From: Flectonema sp. DT1601
Lineage: Eukaryota; Euglenozoa; Diplonemea; Diplonemida; Diplonemidae
Assembly (NCBI GenBank): GCA_964019425.1
Contig: OZ025829.1
Coordinates: 779,484-843,483, forward strand
Reading direction: 5' to 3'
Length of the DNA: 64,000 nt
The notes below the pieces were generated by a model. It worked only from the letters and a program-made list of their open reading frames with translations, had not been told where the DNA came from and did not search any database. Below are positions 1 to 10,855 of the stretch, piece after piece (position 1 is the stretch's first letter; each line of letters opens with the position of its first letter). The position numbers and the translations under genes were made by a program.

Positions 1-1314
1 AAGAGGGCTAGGTAAGGGAATGGTCTGGTCTGAAGAAAGATTTCTTAATTTTAGCCTGAATCCATCCATTATTTGTTTGTTGTCCTACGAACTTTTGCAT
101 TCGATTTTTTTGTATCTATCTAAAGGTTTTGCCCAAGCTCACTCCGTTGCTGACGAAGCGATGGCTGTTTTTTTGTTATTTATCATATTTCTAATTCTGT
201 TATTTATTTTTATTACATAGTTTCTTAGTATTATCTTTTTTTTTTTTTTTTTTTTTTTTTTGGGTTATGTTTAATTAACCCTCTGACAGCCGAAACCACC
301 ATATTTTATAAACGGAATATTTTTTTTGTGCAAAAGGAATTCAAGTTCTTCACAAATAAATATCTGTTCCTTCGAAAAAAGTTTGGTGCGCACAGTTGTT
401 ACGATCCCCCTTTTTTTATTTTGTTTGCTATTCCAGAAATCCGTCCCTGCACTTTAGTAATTATTCTATTTTTTTTTTTTTTTATTTACACTCTCAGTTC
501 CAATCTTTGCACGTTTGTCTGCCTTAGACCAGCTGGTCTGTCGGAGTATTCTTGTAATGGAGGAATAATAACTGTTTTCAGGGGGAGGGGGGCAAACCAA
601 AAGCATTTTTTCTGTCAGACGGGAATTTATTTACATTTCTTTTTTTTCCCTGCAGGTTTAAAGTTACTAACCTTTCCAGGTTACGTATTGCCATTTTATT
701 TGCTATGACTTCCTTATCGTGGTTTCTGTAAAACTGAAGCCCCTTCGGAGTGCAGTAAATTATTATTAATTTTTTTCTCGTTTACCTTTTATCGTAGCAT
801 TGCTACGTTTGTTTATTATTAACCATTGTAATAGTTTTATGTTTTTTTTTGTTTTTCTGCTAAAAACATTGGAGTGTTTTTTCCCCTCCCACTTTGGCTA
901 AATAGTCATACACTAAACTACACTTTATACTTTCTTACATTTGTTGTAGAAGAGTACTCCACCATGGTGTGCCACGAAGTAGTGATAGTGATAAAAAAAA
1001 AGTTTTTTTTTTTATCAAAAAGTAACTTAGGGGTAACTTGATAGTAGATTGTTAATATAATTATAAGTCAAACATTTAAGTCCCTTGACGTCATCAGCAT
1101 TGCCTGTTAGTTGTATGTGTTAGTTCACTTACTTCAGGTAGTCACTTGCTTCTGTTCGATCTACGTCTCTTCTCTGGTAAATTGATACCTAATTTCGATA
1201 AAATAAATAAATCATATGATGTTAGTTAACTTATAGCCTGCGATCCCTTTCTGGGGATGTTTCAGTGTTAGTAGTCAAGGATTAAAGTTGTTGTTGAAGT
1301 TTTTTTTTCTTAAG

Positions 1315-1318
<4 letters not shown>
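1..1318. other. AT-rich non-coding stretch
   Basis: I see no convincing gene here. The open frames are short, rich in Phe, Leu and Ile, and read through T-rich DNA. A long T run lies near 236-260 and another near 470-482. The window may begin in the 3' flank of an upstream gene. Confidence 0.5.
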
Positions 1319-1348
<30 letters not shown>

Positions 1349-1357
1349 ATATTTTAG
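1317..1357 (+). promoter_or_regulatory. T31 tract and AG acceptor before the first gene
   Basis: An uninterrupted run of about 31 T (1317-1347) is followed by GATATTTTAG, 18 bases before the ATG at 1376. It has the form of a 3' splice acceptor with a polypyrimidine tract, yet no upstream exon is evident. This fits a trans-splice acceptor. The same arrangement precedes most genes in the window. Confidence 0.5.
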
Positions 1358-1375
1358 AAATTCCAATAAATTAAT

Positions 1376-2659
1376 ATGCAGGTATCAGTTACCTTCCTTG
1401 ATACTGAATTCTCAAGTGTGTTATTCACAGCCACTATCGATTCTGTGGTCGGTGATGTGCTGACAGTCGTGTCTGACGAATGGCATATCGATCCGGAGGG
1501 TGTCGAACTCCTATTCGATGGTGAAGTACTTCATGTAAATGAGAAACTGATTTCATACGGAATACAATCTGATGCTGAGTTGAGTGTTGTTGAAAAGAGA
1601 GATCGATTATTTGGGAAGTCTTTCTTTATAAATGAAACCATGAGGGAGTCGATGTTAAAATGGTATACCAACAGTCAAGATGAAGTTCTTTTGATAGATT
1701 CCTCGACATTCTCTGAAGATGATCACTTTAACTTTGATAGCAAATTACTTACTTATGAAATTAAAAAGATTTCGTTCAAAAATCTGAACGCTACTTCTGT
1801 TGGTCGAAATTTTCTAAACAAATACGAATTCCCCATCGAAGTTGACTTGTCAGGTTTTAATAGCATCACTAATGTTGATGGTTTCTTTATGAGTTGTTGC
1901 TTCTTTATTGCACAACTTGACTTGTCAGGTTTTTGTAACACCACCAGCATTGGAAATAATTTTCTAAGTGAATGTTGTTCGATAACAGAAATCAACATGT
2001 CTGGTTTAACGAGTGTTATTTATGTTGGTAGGAGTTTCTTATACAGATGCACCTCTGTTGAGAAACTTGATTTATCATGTTTTCATAACACTACTGCAAT
2101 TGGAGATAATTTTCTTCGTGAATGTTATTCGTTAACAGAACTTGATTTGTCAGGAATTTGTAATGTCTGTTCCATAGATAATAACTTCCTCTGTGGGTGT
2201 GCTTCATTACCGTCTGTTGATTTGCGATCTTTTTGTGACGTTACTAGAATCGGAATAGGATTTCTTCAAGATTGTTACTCAGTGTCAAGTGTGTACCTAC
2301 CTTGTCTTATTCTTATCACACGAGTAAATGATTGTTTTCTTTACAACTGTTCATCATTAACAACTATTAATTTATCAACGTTAACCAACGTCACGTTAAT
2401 TGGAGATAGTTTCCTTTACGGATGTAGTTCCATATCTGAACTTGACTTGTCGTGTTTTAGTAACTTAACGACAATTGATAATTATTTTTTAAATTATTGT
2501 GATTCGTTAGTTAAATTAGATCTGAGTTATTTTATTATTATTAATGTTGGAATTGACTTTTTAAATGGTTGCAAATCCCTTCAGTCTGTTACGTCCTCAG
2601 AGGGTAATCGATTACTGTTTATGTCTGCTTCTGACTTGCCTGAAGAGTTGTTTAGGTAA
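1376..2659 (+). CDS. Ubiquitin-fold / BspA-like leucine-rich repeat protein
   Basis: This is a 427-residue protein. Residues 1-72 have the pattern of a ubiquitin-like beta-grasp domain (MQVSVTFLD at the start, LLFDGE and LISYGIQSDAELSVV where ubiquitin has its IFAGK and LSDYNI segments), but there is no C-terminal Gly-Gly. From about residue 140 to 405 there are ten to eleven tandem 25-residue repeats of the form FLxxCxSlxxLDLSGxxNxTxIGxx. These resemble the LRR_5/BspA-like repeats common in protist surface or scaffold proteins. There is no signal peptide or membrane segment, so a cytosolic binding or scaffold role is the simplest reading. The start is the first ATG after the acceptor at 1357. 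Neither partner nor function can be named. The family call is fairly sure. Confidence 0.8.
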   Translation: MQVSVTFLDTEFSSVLFTATIDSVVGDVLTVVSDEWHIDPEGVELLFDGEVLHVNEKLISYGIQSDAELSVVEKRDRLFGKSFFINETMRESMLKWYTNSQDEVLLIDSSTFSEDDHFNFDSKLLTYEIKKISFKNLNATSVGRNFLNKYEFPIEVDLSGFNSITNVDGFFMSCCFFIAQLDLSGFCNTTSIGNNFLSECCSITEINMSGLTSVIYVGRSFLYRCTSVEKLDLSCFHNTTAIGDNFLRECYSLTELDLSGICNVCSIDNNFLCGCASLPSVDLRSFCDVTRIGIGFLQDCYSVSSVYLPCLILITRVNDCFLYNCSSLTTINLSTLTNVTLIGDSFLYGCSSISELDLSCFSNLTTIDNYFLNYCDSLVKLDLSYFIIINVGIDFLNGCKSLQSVTSSEGNRLLFMSASDLPEELFR

Positions 2660-2731
2660 TCAAAGTGGTAACTCTGATTTCGATAAAAAGAAGGATTCAT
2701 AATCTTCTTTTACTTCAAGCCTTCCTTAAAC

Positions 2732-3997
2732 ATGTCGACTGTGAGAGAAATTGCCAGACTGGTGAGAAGCTCATCGCGGACGGTGGCAGGGCTGTCATTG
2801 GCTCAAAGAAATGAAGCGCTGAGACATGTAGCGGAAGGACTTTCACGAAATAAAAACAGAATTACAGAAGCGAATAAAGAAGACATCAGCCGCTCCTCTT
2901 CTGATACTGACGTATCGAAGGCAATGCTTTCACGACTGACATTTCAAGACGGAAAGATAGATCAAAGCGTTGCAGGAGTCAAAGATCTTATGCGACTCGC
3001 TGATCCAATTGGTGCTACTCAGATACACAGGGAGCTTTCGCCCGGACTCGAACTGAAGCGTGTGTCAGTTCCATTGGGAGTACTCGGGATTATATTTGAA
3101 GCCCGTCCTGACGCAGCAGTTCAGATTGCAGCACTTTCGATAAAGTCGGGTAATGGGACTATTTTGAAGTGTGGGAGGGAAGCTGTTCTGACATGCACAG
3201 AAATTGTTCAAACAATCAAAGGAAGCCTTCAAGAAACCGACTGTCCTGCAGACTCCATCTCACTTCTAACAACAAGAGAACAAACAACAGAGATGATGAA
3301 ATGTAATAAAGATATCGATTTAATAATCCCGAGAGGATCTAATGAGTTCGTTCAATTCGTTCAAAAGAATACAACAATTCCAGTTCTCGGTCATGCTGAT
3401 GGGATCTGTCATGTTTACATTGATAAGAGTGCTGACCTCTCAAGTGCTCTTTCCATTGCAATTGATAGTAAGACACAATACCCAAGTGCTTGTAATTCAA
3501 TGGAAACACTTATTGTTCATGCTGATGTTGCTGAGGAATTCTTACCTAAGTTTGAGTCTCATTGTCAAGCAAAGGGAGTTAAGTTGAATGGTTGTTCTGC
3601 TACTCGTCGAATTATTAGTTCAGCAGGTGAAGTTGAGTCTTTCGCTGTTGAATTCTGTGATCTGGAGTGTAATGTAATAATTGTTAATAATATTAATGAA
3701 GCGATTGATCACATTGAACAGTTTGGTTCTAAACACACGGACTGCATTGTTACTGAAGATGAGACTACTGCTCAGTTCTTTCAGTCGCAGGTGTCATCTG
3801 CGGGAGTGTTTCATAATTGCTCAACTCGTTTTGCTGATGGATTTCGTTATGGATTTGGTGCTGAGGTCGGTGTTTCAACTTCTTCACTTCCACCACGAGG
3901 GCCTGTTGGATTAGATGGGATTACAACTTACAAGTACGTTGTTTCTGGTAAGAATCACATTGTTGATGGTGCGACGTTCACTCACAAAGACTTGTAA
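2732..3997 (+). CDS. proA: Gamma-glutamyl phosphate reductase
   Basis: This 421-residue enzyme reduces gamma-glutamyl phosphate with NADPH to glutamate-5-semialdehyde, the second step of proline synthesis. Its length is that of stand-alone bacterial and yeast (Pro2) enzymes, not the kinase-reductase fusion (P5CS) of animals and plants. Family motifs are visible: PLGVLGIIFEARPDA, SGNGTILKCGREA, DLIIPRGSNEFV and GHADGICHVYID. The catalytic cysteine lies in YPSACNSME (Cys254). It is a single intronless frame, and the ATG at 2732 follows a TTTTACTTCAAG acceptor by 12 bases. It starts only 72 bases after the preceding gene. No glutamate kinase partner is in the window. Confidence 0.95.
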   Translation: MSTVREIARLVRSSSRTVAGLSLAQRNEALRHVAEGLSRNKNRITEANKEDISRSSSDTDVSKAMLSRLTFQDGKIDQSVAGVKDLMRLADPIGATQIHRELSPGLELKRVSVPLGVLGIIFEARPDAAVQIAALSIKSGNGTILKCGREAVLTCTEIVQTIKGSLQETDCPADSISLLTTREQTTEMMKCNKDIDLIIPRGSNEFVQFVQKNTTIPVLGHADGICHVYIDKSADLSSALSIAIDSKTQYPSACNSMETLIVHADVAEEFLPKFESHCQAKGVKLNGCSATRRIISSAGEVESFAVEFCDLECNVIIVNNINEAIDHIEQFGSKHTDCIVTEDETTAQFFQSQVSSAGVFHNCSTRFADGFRYGFGAEVGVSTSSLPPRGPVGLDGITTYKYVVSGKNHIVDGATFTHKDL

Positions 3998-4450
3998 CAC
4001 TTTGAGAACAAATCGATCCTCCAACACAACCAAGTCTGACTTTATCGACTTAAACAAAAGAGATATTTTCCTATTCGTTGAGGAGGAGGAGGGAAGGTAA
4101 CATATTTGAGCGATGGAAAAACCGTAAATAGGAGTTTTTCTTTAGCCCGCATTTCCGTTTTTTTTTTATATAAAACATTTTTTTTTCCTTATTTTATTTT
4201 TATTTTTATAATCTCTTGCGACTTAGATCTTGTGCTCAGGATATTCTAATGGTTTAACCAGAAGCCGTGCACTTCTGCGAGAGAGATTCGCTCCTCTTGT
4301 TGATATGATGCGCGCAATTTTTTGTATGGTGTCTGAAGAGAACTATTACGGTTATTTAAGTATTACGACAGGACTAACAATAACACAAGCAGCGTTGAGA
4401 ATACAACGACAACTTTTCTACCACAGCACTGAAAAAAATATTAAAAAAAA
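3998..4450 (+). other. Intergenic / 5' leader, no clear gene
   Basis: A 74-codon frame (4230-4454) ends at the next start codon and has no recognisable domain. The tract CTTTTCTACCACAG (near 4413-4426) lies about 25 bases before the ATG at 4451 and looks like that gene's acceptor. I read this stretch as non-coding, though a small upstream exon cannot be excluded. Confidence 0.4.
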
Positions 4451-5507
4451 ATGAGCAGCAGCAACAACAATGTGCAGCTTTCATTATCACCTGGGCTCTT
4501 TAAGGTTCCGACATCTGAGACTTATTGTTTTGCTGCGGAAGCAATGCTAAGAATGAGTCACGTTGACTTTGATAAGACAATCGAAACCTCTGGAGCAATC
4601 GTACCAAAAATAAAAGGAAACAAAGCACCAAAGAGTGAAAGAGAAGGTTTTTATTCAATTGTCGATGCAGTCCCCGCGAGAAGTGTTCTAATGAGAGAGG
4701 AAGGATCGATGACTTTAATTCAAAAAGTTCAAAAAAAAGCATTTTGCACTTTAATAGAAGACAGTGAAGGATTAACACTTATCAATGACTGGGTACTTGC
4801 TGGTACACAGTCAGCAGTGGTATGTTTATTATTTCTAATTAACATAAATCTAAAATACGAATAATACAAACAGACTGCCAGCAAGAAAGAGATTCGCAGA
4901 ACAGTCTCAATTGGAACCTTCCGCAGATATTGTTTAAGCAACGCGTTGGGAAGAATTGACGCTGCTAAAGTTAGATGTGAATCAAAGGAACTAACTGATG
5001 AAATAGTAACAGAAAAACTAATCATAATAGCTGAAAATATAGTTGGGATACTCGGTGCTAAAGACTGGATTCTGGGTACAAAGATTCCAACAACTGTAGA
5101 CGCTCTGGCATTTGGATTCTTAGGACCTATTTTATATCGAAAAGGAGTCACGAAGTATAGCTCAATGTTGATTCATAATTTCAAACCACTCGTGGACTAC
5201 ATGGAAAGAATTAGATTAAAATACTTTGAAGTCTACTCTCTTTCTTTACGTATCCGTCGACTAGATACGGGAGATGAAGACCCAGTTGACTATAATGGTG
5301 ATAATGAAGTAACTCCTCTCTATCTCTGCTCTGCTCAAACACTCGCAGCTGTTTGCTTCTCATCTGTTTACTTTGTGGTGATAAATCGTCAGCTTATGAG
5401 AGTTTGTTATTTATGTTTTTTTATCTGAGGAGGGGAAATGGTATTTTTTTCTTACAAAAAAACAAATAATAAAAAAAAAAAAACAGGCTATCCTTGCTGA
5501 ACATTAA
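4451..5507 (+). CDS. Metaxin-like protein (mitochondrial outer membrane sorting)
   Basis: The exons are 4451-4819, 4874-5401 and 5487-5507 (my reconstruction), giving 305 residues, close to the usual metaxin length. Intron 1 has GTATGT...ACAG and intron 2 GTTTGT...ACAG, both in phase 0. The N-terminal part (LFKVPTSETYCFAAEAMLRM) matches the thioredoxin-like half of metaxin/Sam37. The C-terminal half carries the GST-C hallmark PTTVDALAFGFLGPIL near residue 196, followed by L..Y..RI. A hydrophobic segment near the C-terminus (TLAAVCFSSVYFVVI) could anchor it in the outer membrane. Metaxins form the SAM complex that inserts beta-barrel proteins, and some relatives act in axon development (FAXC), so the subfamily is uncertain. 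The last exon of only 7 codons is the weakest part. Confidence 0.7.
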
Positions 5508-5889
5508 AATTGCCATGTAGGACATTTCGAGACTCAAATTTTAGATTGTTACCGAGTCTTCTTTAGGTCACCACCGCAGATTTAGAGCACTTCTTGTTGT
5601 GCAGTTCATCAGAAAACTCCGTGAATTACAAACAGAGAGTGTCTTTCTTGAGCACCAGTCTGTTTGGCAAACTGGTAATGAAAAAAAAGATTTGAATCAA
5701 AACTTATCAATAAAATAAGTGATTGCGGCATCTGTTTTGTTATTGTTGTCGTATTCTACACGTGTTGTAAAGCAGTTCTTACTCATCGTCACCAACACTA
5801 AAACGATTTACGATAACAGACTTCAATAATTTACAAATCAACTTAGTAAACAACATCTCTAACAGGTCAGGTCATCAACAGTAATTATA
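5508..5889 (+). other. Intergenic spacer
   Basis: I see no gene here. The CTCTAACAG (5857-5865) and CATCAACAG (near 5873-5881) sites just before the ATG at 5890 are the likely acceptors of the next gene. Confidence 0.4.
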
Positions 5890-7562
5890 ATGAAACCAGG
5901 TGGTGGTGATGACGGTGGGGTGGAGCTGTTGTTGTTCTTCGCCCATCTCCCAGATATGACAGATTTTCGAATTAATGAACTGGAATCGTGTGCTGAGATA
6001 TACAAAACTAAAGTAAAGCTGTTGGGGACATTAGAGCCATCCAGTTGCTTTGTGAAGGCGAAATTTGAGAGTTTTGAGATTGCGAGAAAGATATGCGAGA
6101 GAATGGTTACTTTAAAAAGTTGTTTAGAACTTTGGGGTGAAGGATCAGATTACGAAGCAGCAGTACTTGCGTCTGCGAAGTATTGCTCAGAGAGTGGTGA
6201 GATGTACAAGAAGAGTACTTTTAGATTTGTATTCGATGCCTTTGGAGGTAAGGTTTCTTGGGATGAAAAGGTCTCTATTTTCAACAGATTCGCTAAAGTA
6301 GGTCTCGGAGGAGATGTCGTAATGAACGACCCCGACCAACAGTTTTGGGTCATCGAGGACCTCGGCATCCGTCACGATGTCAAAGACGGAAAGACAAAAG
6401 TACACGAACGTCTCACCCCGCAGCATATTTACTTCGCAAGAGAGATATGTTGTGGAGGACGTAAACAAATTGAGAGATATTCTTTAAAAACTAGAAGTTG
6501 GATTGGAACCACTTCCATGATACCTGACCTCTGCATGCTAATGGCAAACCAACTCGGAGTCGTAAAAGGAAGTATGGTATGGGATCCGTTCTGTGGTACG
6601 GGAAGTACTTTAATAAGTTGTAGTCATTTCGGTGCAATCTGTTTTGGATCTGATTTAGACGGCAGGGCGTTAGGGAATCAGGAAAATGGAATTCAATCAA
6701 ATTGTAAACAATACGATTTCTATCCACACGATATAATGAGAATGGATTTATCACAAGCGTGTTGGAATAGACATGAAATCCTTGAAGGGATTATTAGTGA
6801 CCCGCCTTATGGAAGGAGAGAATCTCGTAAGAAGATTGACTCTGAGAAGCAAGAACGCGTAGAATCTTTTGTCGAGTCACTCACAGAGCAGCAAAGAGAA
6901 GAACGACTTCGTTCTCTCACAGAACACTACATTCCTCCTCCAAAAACTGAGTACACAATGCAAGATCTAATGACTGATCTCGTAGACAAAGCAGCGAAAC
7001 TTTTAACAGTCGGAAGCCGTCTCGTCTACTGGCATCCAACTACTGCAAATTACGAAACATCAGAACTTCCTAGAAATCCTTGTTTAGATTTATTATCAGA
7101 TCCAGGTCAGAGTGTTACAATTCGTTTAAAGAGACGTCTCGTCACGATGGTTAAAACCCGCTCATGGACACCATCAGATGTAACATCCCCTCCTGCCATC
7201 TCTGAAGGAGAGACAGACTTCCACTACAAGAACGAAGCACATGATAGTAGAGAATACCTCGAGTATCGGGCAAAGAGAGACACCAAGAAGAATGCTTCTG
7301 CTGAATATCGTGAGAAGCACGGGATTAAACTGCCCCCAAAGATGACTAAAAGTGAACGCCGTAAGTTTCAAGAAGCTCAGGTTTGTTATTCTTGTTTAAA
7401 TTATTTATGACACGTAGGAAAGTGGAGAGGGATGTTAGAGTCGTTTTTCAAATTTAAAATAAAAAACAGATTGAGAAAAAACGTATCAAACGGGAAGAGC
7501 AGAAACGACAAAATGAAACAGCGTCACGGGAATTGAAGTCTCGTAAAGACGGAAGTGATTAG
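5890..7562 (+). CDS. tRNA (guanine-10-N2) methyltransferase, Trm11-like
   Basis: The exons are 5890-7380 and 7470-7562, with an 89-base GTTTGT...ACAG intron in phase 0, giving 527 residues. Trm11 uses S-adenosylmethionine to methylate G10 of tRNAs, normally with the zinc-binding partner Trm112, which is not in this window. The N-terminal region is the THUMP-like part. Residues 232 onward (DPFCGTGSTL) are the SAM-binding motif I, FGSDLDGRAL is motif II, and SDPPYGRRE near residue 304 is the catalytic D/N-PPY motif of N2-guanine methyltransferases. The C-terminal exon is lysine- and arginine-rich (IEKKRIKREEQKRQN) and may help bind RNA. The ATG follows a CAACAG acceptor. Confidence 0.9.
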
Positions 7563-7829
7563 TCCGCAAAGCAGTTCATCGTGAGGATGTAAATATTAAG
7601 AAATCAGGAGATTACTCGTTGGTTTGATTTGTCCCAACGGTGATGATGAAGTTAACAACTTCCTTTTCGTTATTTATGAGCGCCAATTCAACAGGGCAGC
7701 CATCTATCAAACGGCATCACTTCTTACGTTTCGTTGCATTCGTCTGGCTGCCCGTTTGGGTAGTTTAAAATTAAGTATTCTCCTAACTGTTTTTATTCAT
7801 AATTAATACTTATTATTGATATCAGAAAT

Positions 7830-7859
7830 ATGAATTACTATGCGACTACTGGAAGATGA
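7830..7859 (+). promoter_or_regulatory. Short upstream ORF overlapping the next start codon
   Basis: After an acceptor-like ATATCAG (7819-7825), the first ATG (7830) opens a 9-codon frame whose TGA (7857-7859) overlaps the main ATG (7856-7858) as ATGA. A second out-of-frame ATG lies at 7840. Such overlaps can couple termination to reinitiation. Whether they lie in the mature mRNA depends on which acceptor is used. Confidence 0.35.
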
Positions 7860-10855
7860 CTTTACATTGTCCAGGGACAGAGTCACCAGCACCGAGTAAT
7901 GACGAAAGTGATCCGCCAAGTGCATTTGGTGGATCGATTGCAGTTACGTTTTCCAATAATATTAATAATTTGAGTGAAGGGTTCTTTAGTAATGACAGAC
8001 GGAAGAGTACTGCTCAAGACATTAGGAACTCGATGACTAAGACGTCTATTATGTTTGATGGGTCTACACAACGTCGAAACACTGCAGCCATTCAACAGTA
8101 CCGACGGATGTCAACAAGACTACAGTCGTGTAGTGACATAGACGCTGGCGGACCGTCTTTTCAGGCGAGTCACAGCCCGGATGCGATTGATGTTTTACTT
8201 CAATATGACGATCAGTTAAAATTGAATTTAAAAAAAGCATTCTACGTCACCTGTTCTCACGGTTGGATGATTGATAATAGATCCTTTGGAGAAGTTCAGT
8301 GGAATACAATTGTTGTTGAGGCTGAAATAGTTGATGATGAACACATCTCTCAGTTATTTATCGACACAATCTGGATCATTAGTAGAGATCACAGATCTCA
8401 AATGAACTTCGCAAACTTTGTTGCTGCGATGGTTGCAATTGGTGGGAGGTGTTATCCTCGTGCTGATGAGAAGACTCAACTTTATTCGTTGTGGACTGCG
8501 AAACTTTCGAAGTATGTTTCAAGAAATCAAGTGAATTCAAGTCCAACACGAGAAAGCATCAACCCCTCAAAGAATGATTGGCCGATGAGAGTAAACAACA
8601 TCATCAGTATTGCCATCAGAGATATCATCCCGTCAGCTAAACTACTCTACGAATGGAACACAGATTCTAACAACGGAGATGATGCTATAATGACAATCGA
8701 TGGTTGGCTTGACTTTTGCATTGACACTTCCCTAGTACCTGAACTTATTGAAGAGAAAGATGCTGAGGCTTGCTTTAGACAGGTCTGTTCAGATTGTGAT
8801 TATATTCAAATAGAAGATTTCATTGATGGATTGGTGATACTCGCTCTTGTTATCTTCGCAAGAATGCAAAACGGTGCGAAGATCTACTTAACTCACCAAT
8901 CAAGAATTGTTGAATTATTCAGCAGACTTTCTGAACGAACATCTCTCTCATTTAACAATCGAATCGAAGGTTACGAAACCGATAATCGCGAGTACCTTTT
9001 ACCATTGCCAGTTCGAATCTCTCCCTCGTCATTTTCAACAACTGAGCAAACAGACATCGAATTGAGTGGAATTCGATTCTACTGCAACCCGTCTATCGGA
9101 AAGCAGAATGCACAAAAACTCGTCAGAGCACTTCGAGTACAAAAACAATTTTATTGTAAAGCAGAACAGCGAAACATCGGAATCTTGGGAAGGGAAATCT
9201 TCTCACAACCCAGCAGAGAAGAAGGAAAAGCAATAAGAGAGTACGGAGGACTATTTGTGAAATGGGGGGATGAAATAATTAGAGGAGAAGCAATTACAAA
9301 TAATAGAATTTCTTTTAAGCTCCCTGAGAATAGAAACCTGGACGACATGTCTCTCTTTTTACAGTCAGAACTTCATGAGAATAATGAACTCGTCGTAAAG
9401 ATGAAATGGGTGTTCTCAATTCCAATTGAAGTATCGAACGACGGGATTTGTTTCTCTTCTTCAGGACTGACTTTTAGATACGAAGATGAGTACGAAGATA
9501 CTTTTATTGGAATCTCTACTACTGAACAGCTCATAGATCTTTATAATAAATATTGTGGTGGTGATGAAGATGAAAACACTGCAATCCACGGTCTCCATAT
9601 GAAGGAATCAGAGTGGAATACTTTTCGAAGAGACTACCGACTGTTGTTACCTGCTGTACTTCCTAAAGGACTTCCTGTGGAGGAGGTTTCGTTTTCAGCA
9701 GTCAGTGTTCCTCAATCGATATTAACATTTGATAGCATCACAATAGTTGAGCAAGTTGGTGATTCGAGTAAGTTACTAACTGATAACTTAATACATGGTG
9801 GTAGTGAGTTCAATTCTCTTTCTGCTCCTGATGATCATCGTCTTACTTTGACTGGATTTCTACTTCTTCTAATTTGGACGATTCTCCCCCGTCTCCGCTC
9901 TGGTTTTGAATCATCACTACTACAGCTAATCGAAGCAAAGCAACACTCTCAAGAAGTGAGAACTAAATTAAGAGAACTTGAGAATCAAGGATCGAGTCAG
10001 TTCTTTAGAAATCTTTTAGAAGATGCGACCATCAGATGTCCAGAAGGACATAACGTAACTGGAATTCAAATATTCAGTGGAATGGAAACAGAATGTGGAC
10101 ACTGCCAACGACGGTTATCAGTTGGATCCGTTGGGAGAGTCTGCACAGTTGACGGATGGATTATCTGCCAAGAGTGTGTTGCTCGTAATTCTGGAGTCTC
10201 ATCTCATTTAATAACATCAATGATAAGCCAGTCAGAAGTAACTGCTTCAGACATTCGTGTCAGACGTGGTCTTGAACCCCCTCGTCAGCTTTCACACAGC
10301 GGGAAACGAATTATCAAATTACACAACACGCCTTCTAATAGTATTTCACTTCAGGGTCTTCCCAAATGTTATTCACTCGAGTCTCTGAGGAAGTTACTTC
10401 TTCGATATAATCCTACGAAAGTAATAATTGCACCATCAAGACCAGATGCTACCCACATGACAGCGTACGCCCTTTGGAGTACTTCTGAGAACATGGAAGA
10501 CGTCTATCCAAAAGTTATTCAAGAGAAGGTAGCTGCTGCTTGTAGAGATCTTAATAATAAAATAATATCTGGGAGTCGATTAATAGTCGTCGAAACTCCT
10601 GCTCTCTCCCTCGCACTTGGTGAGAGAGTTCCAGGGAAAGATCGAAAAGATATTTCTACCGATCCAACCGAAGACAGCATCAGTAATAAAATTACTCCTC
10701 TCGTCACTATCGAAGACCTCACAAACGTTTATCGAATGAGAGCGAAGGCTACTCAGGATTCCACTGTAATTCCTTTCAGTAAAACTGTAACGTCACCAAT
10801 GAAATATAAACACCGGAATTGGATTTCAAAACCGATAATAATGTCATCACAGTAG
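7856..10855 (+). CDS. Large multidomain protein with zinc-ribbon-like and RRM-like parts
   Basis: This is an intronless 999-residue protein that I cannot name. Residues 1-100 are polar and probably disordered. About 112-225 (LKKAFYV..., MNFANFVAAMVAIG...CYP) and 250-345 look like two related helical modules with the phenylalanine-rich spacing of degenerate EF-hand or p25-alpha-like domains, without intact calcium loops. The middle is mostly beta, perhaps Ig- or C2-like. Residues about 727-780 hold a cysteine/histidine cluster (CPEGH, CGHC, CQEC) spaced like a zinc-binding module. About 830-920 (GLPKCYSLESLRKLLLRYNP) reads like an RNA-recognition or similar alpha-beta fold. It lies between Trm11 and a Rab gene, which gives no functional hint. 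The ORF is certain; the domain calls are tentative. Confidence 0.6.
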   Translation: MTLHCPGTESPAPSNDESDPPSAFGGSIAVTFSNNINNLSEGFFSNDRRKSTAQDIRNSMTKTSIMFDGSTQRRNTAAIQQYRRMSTRLQSCSDIDAGGPSFQASHSPDAIDVLLQYDDQLKLNLKKAFYVTCSHGWMIDNRSFGEVQWNTIVVEAEIVDDEHISQLFIDTIWIISRDHRSQMNFANFVAAMVAIGGRCYPRADEKTQLYSLWTAKLSKYVSRNQVNSSPTRESINPSKNDWPMRVNNIISIAIRDIIPSAKLLYEWNTDSNNGDDAIMTIDGWLDFCIDTSLVPELIEEKDAEACFRQVCSDCDYIQIEDFIDGLVILALVIFARMQNGAKIYLTHQSRIVELFSRLSERTSLSFNNRIEGYETDNREYLLPLPVRISPSSFSTTEQTDIELSGIRFYCNPSIGKQNAQKLVRALRVQKQFYCKAEQRNIGILGREIFSQPSREEGKAIREYGGLFVKWGDEIIRGEAITNNRISFKLPENRNLDDMSLFLQSELHENNELVVKMKWVFSIPIEVSNDGICFSSSGLTFRYEDEYEDTFIGISTTEQLIDLYNKYCGGDEDENTAIHGLHMKESEWNTFRRDYRLLLPAVLPKGLPVEEVSFSAVSVPQSILTFDSITIVEQVGDSSKLLTDNLIHGGSEFNSLSAPDDHRLTLTGFLLLLIWTILPRLRSGFESSLLQLIEAKQHSQEVRTKLRELENQGSSQFFRNLLEDATIRCPEGHNVTGIQIFSGMETECGHCQRRLSVGSVGRVCTVDGWIICQECVARNSGVSSHLITSMISQSEVTASDIRVRRGLEPPRQLSHSGKRIIKLHNTPSNSISLQGLPKCYSLESLRKLLLRYNPTKVIIAPSRPDATHMTAYALWSTSENMEDVYPKVIQEKVAAACRDLNNKIISGSRLIVVETPALSLALGERVPGKDRKDISTDPTEDSISNKITPLVTIEDLTNVYRMRAKATQDSTVIPFSKTVTSPMKYKHRNWISKPIIMSSQ

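Noticed and set aside
328-708. 126-codon frame in the left flank
   Set aside because: It starts at GTG, reads T runs as poly-Phe and has no domain or acceptor before it.
4230-4454. 74-codon frame before the metaxin-like gene
   Set aside because: No recognisable domain, and it crosses the likely acceptor of the next gene.
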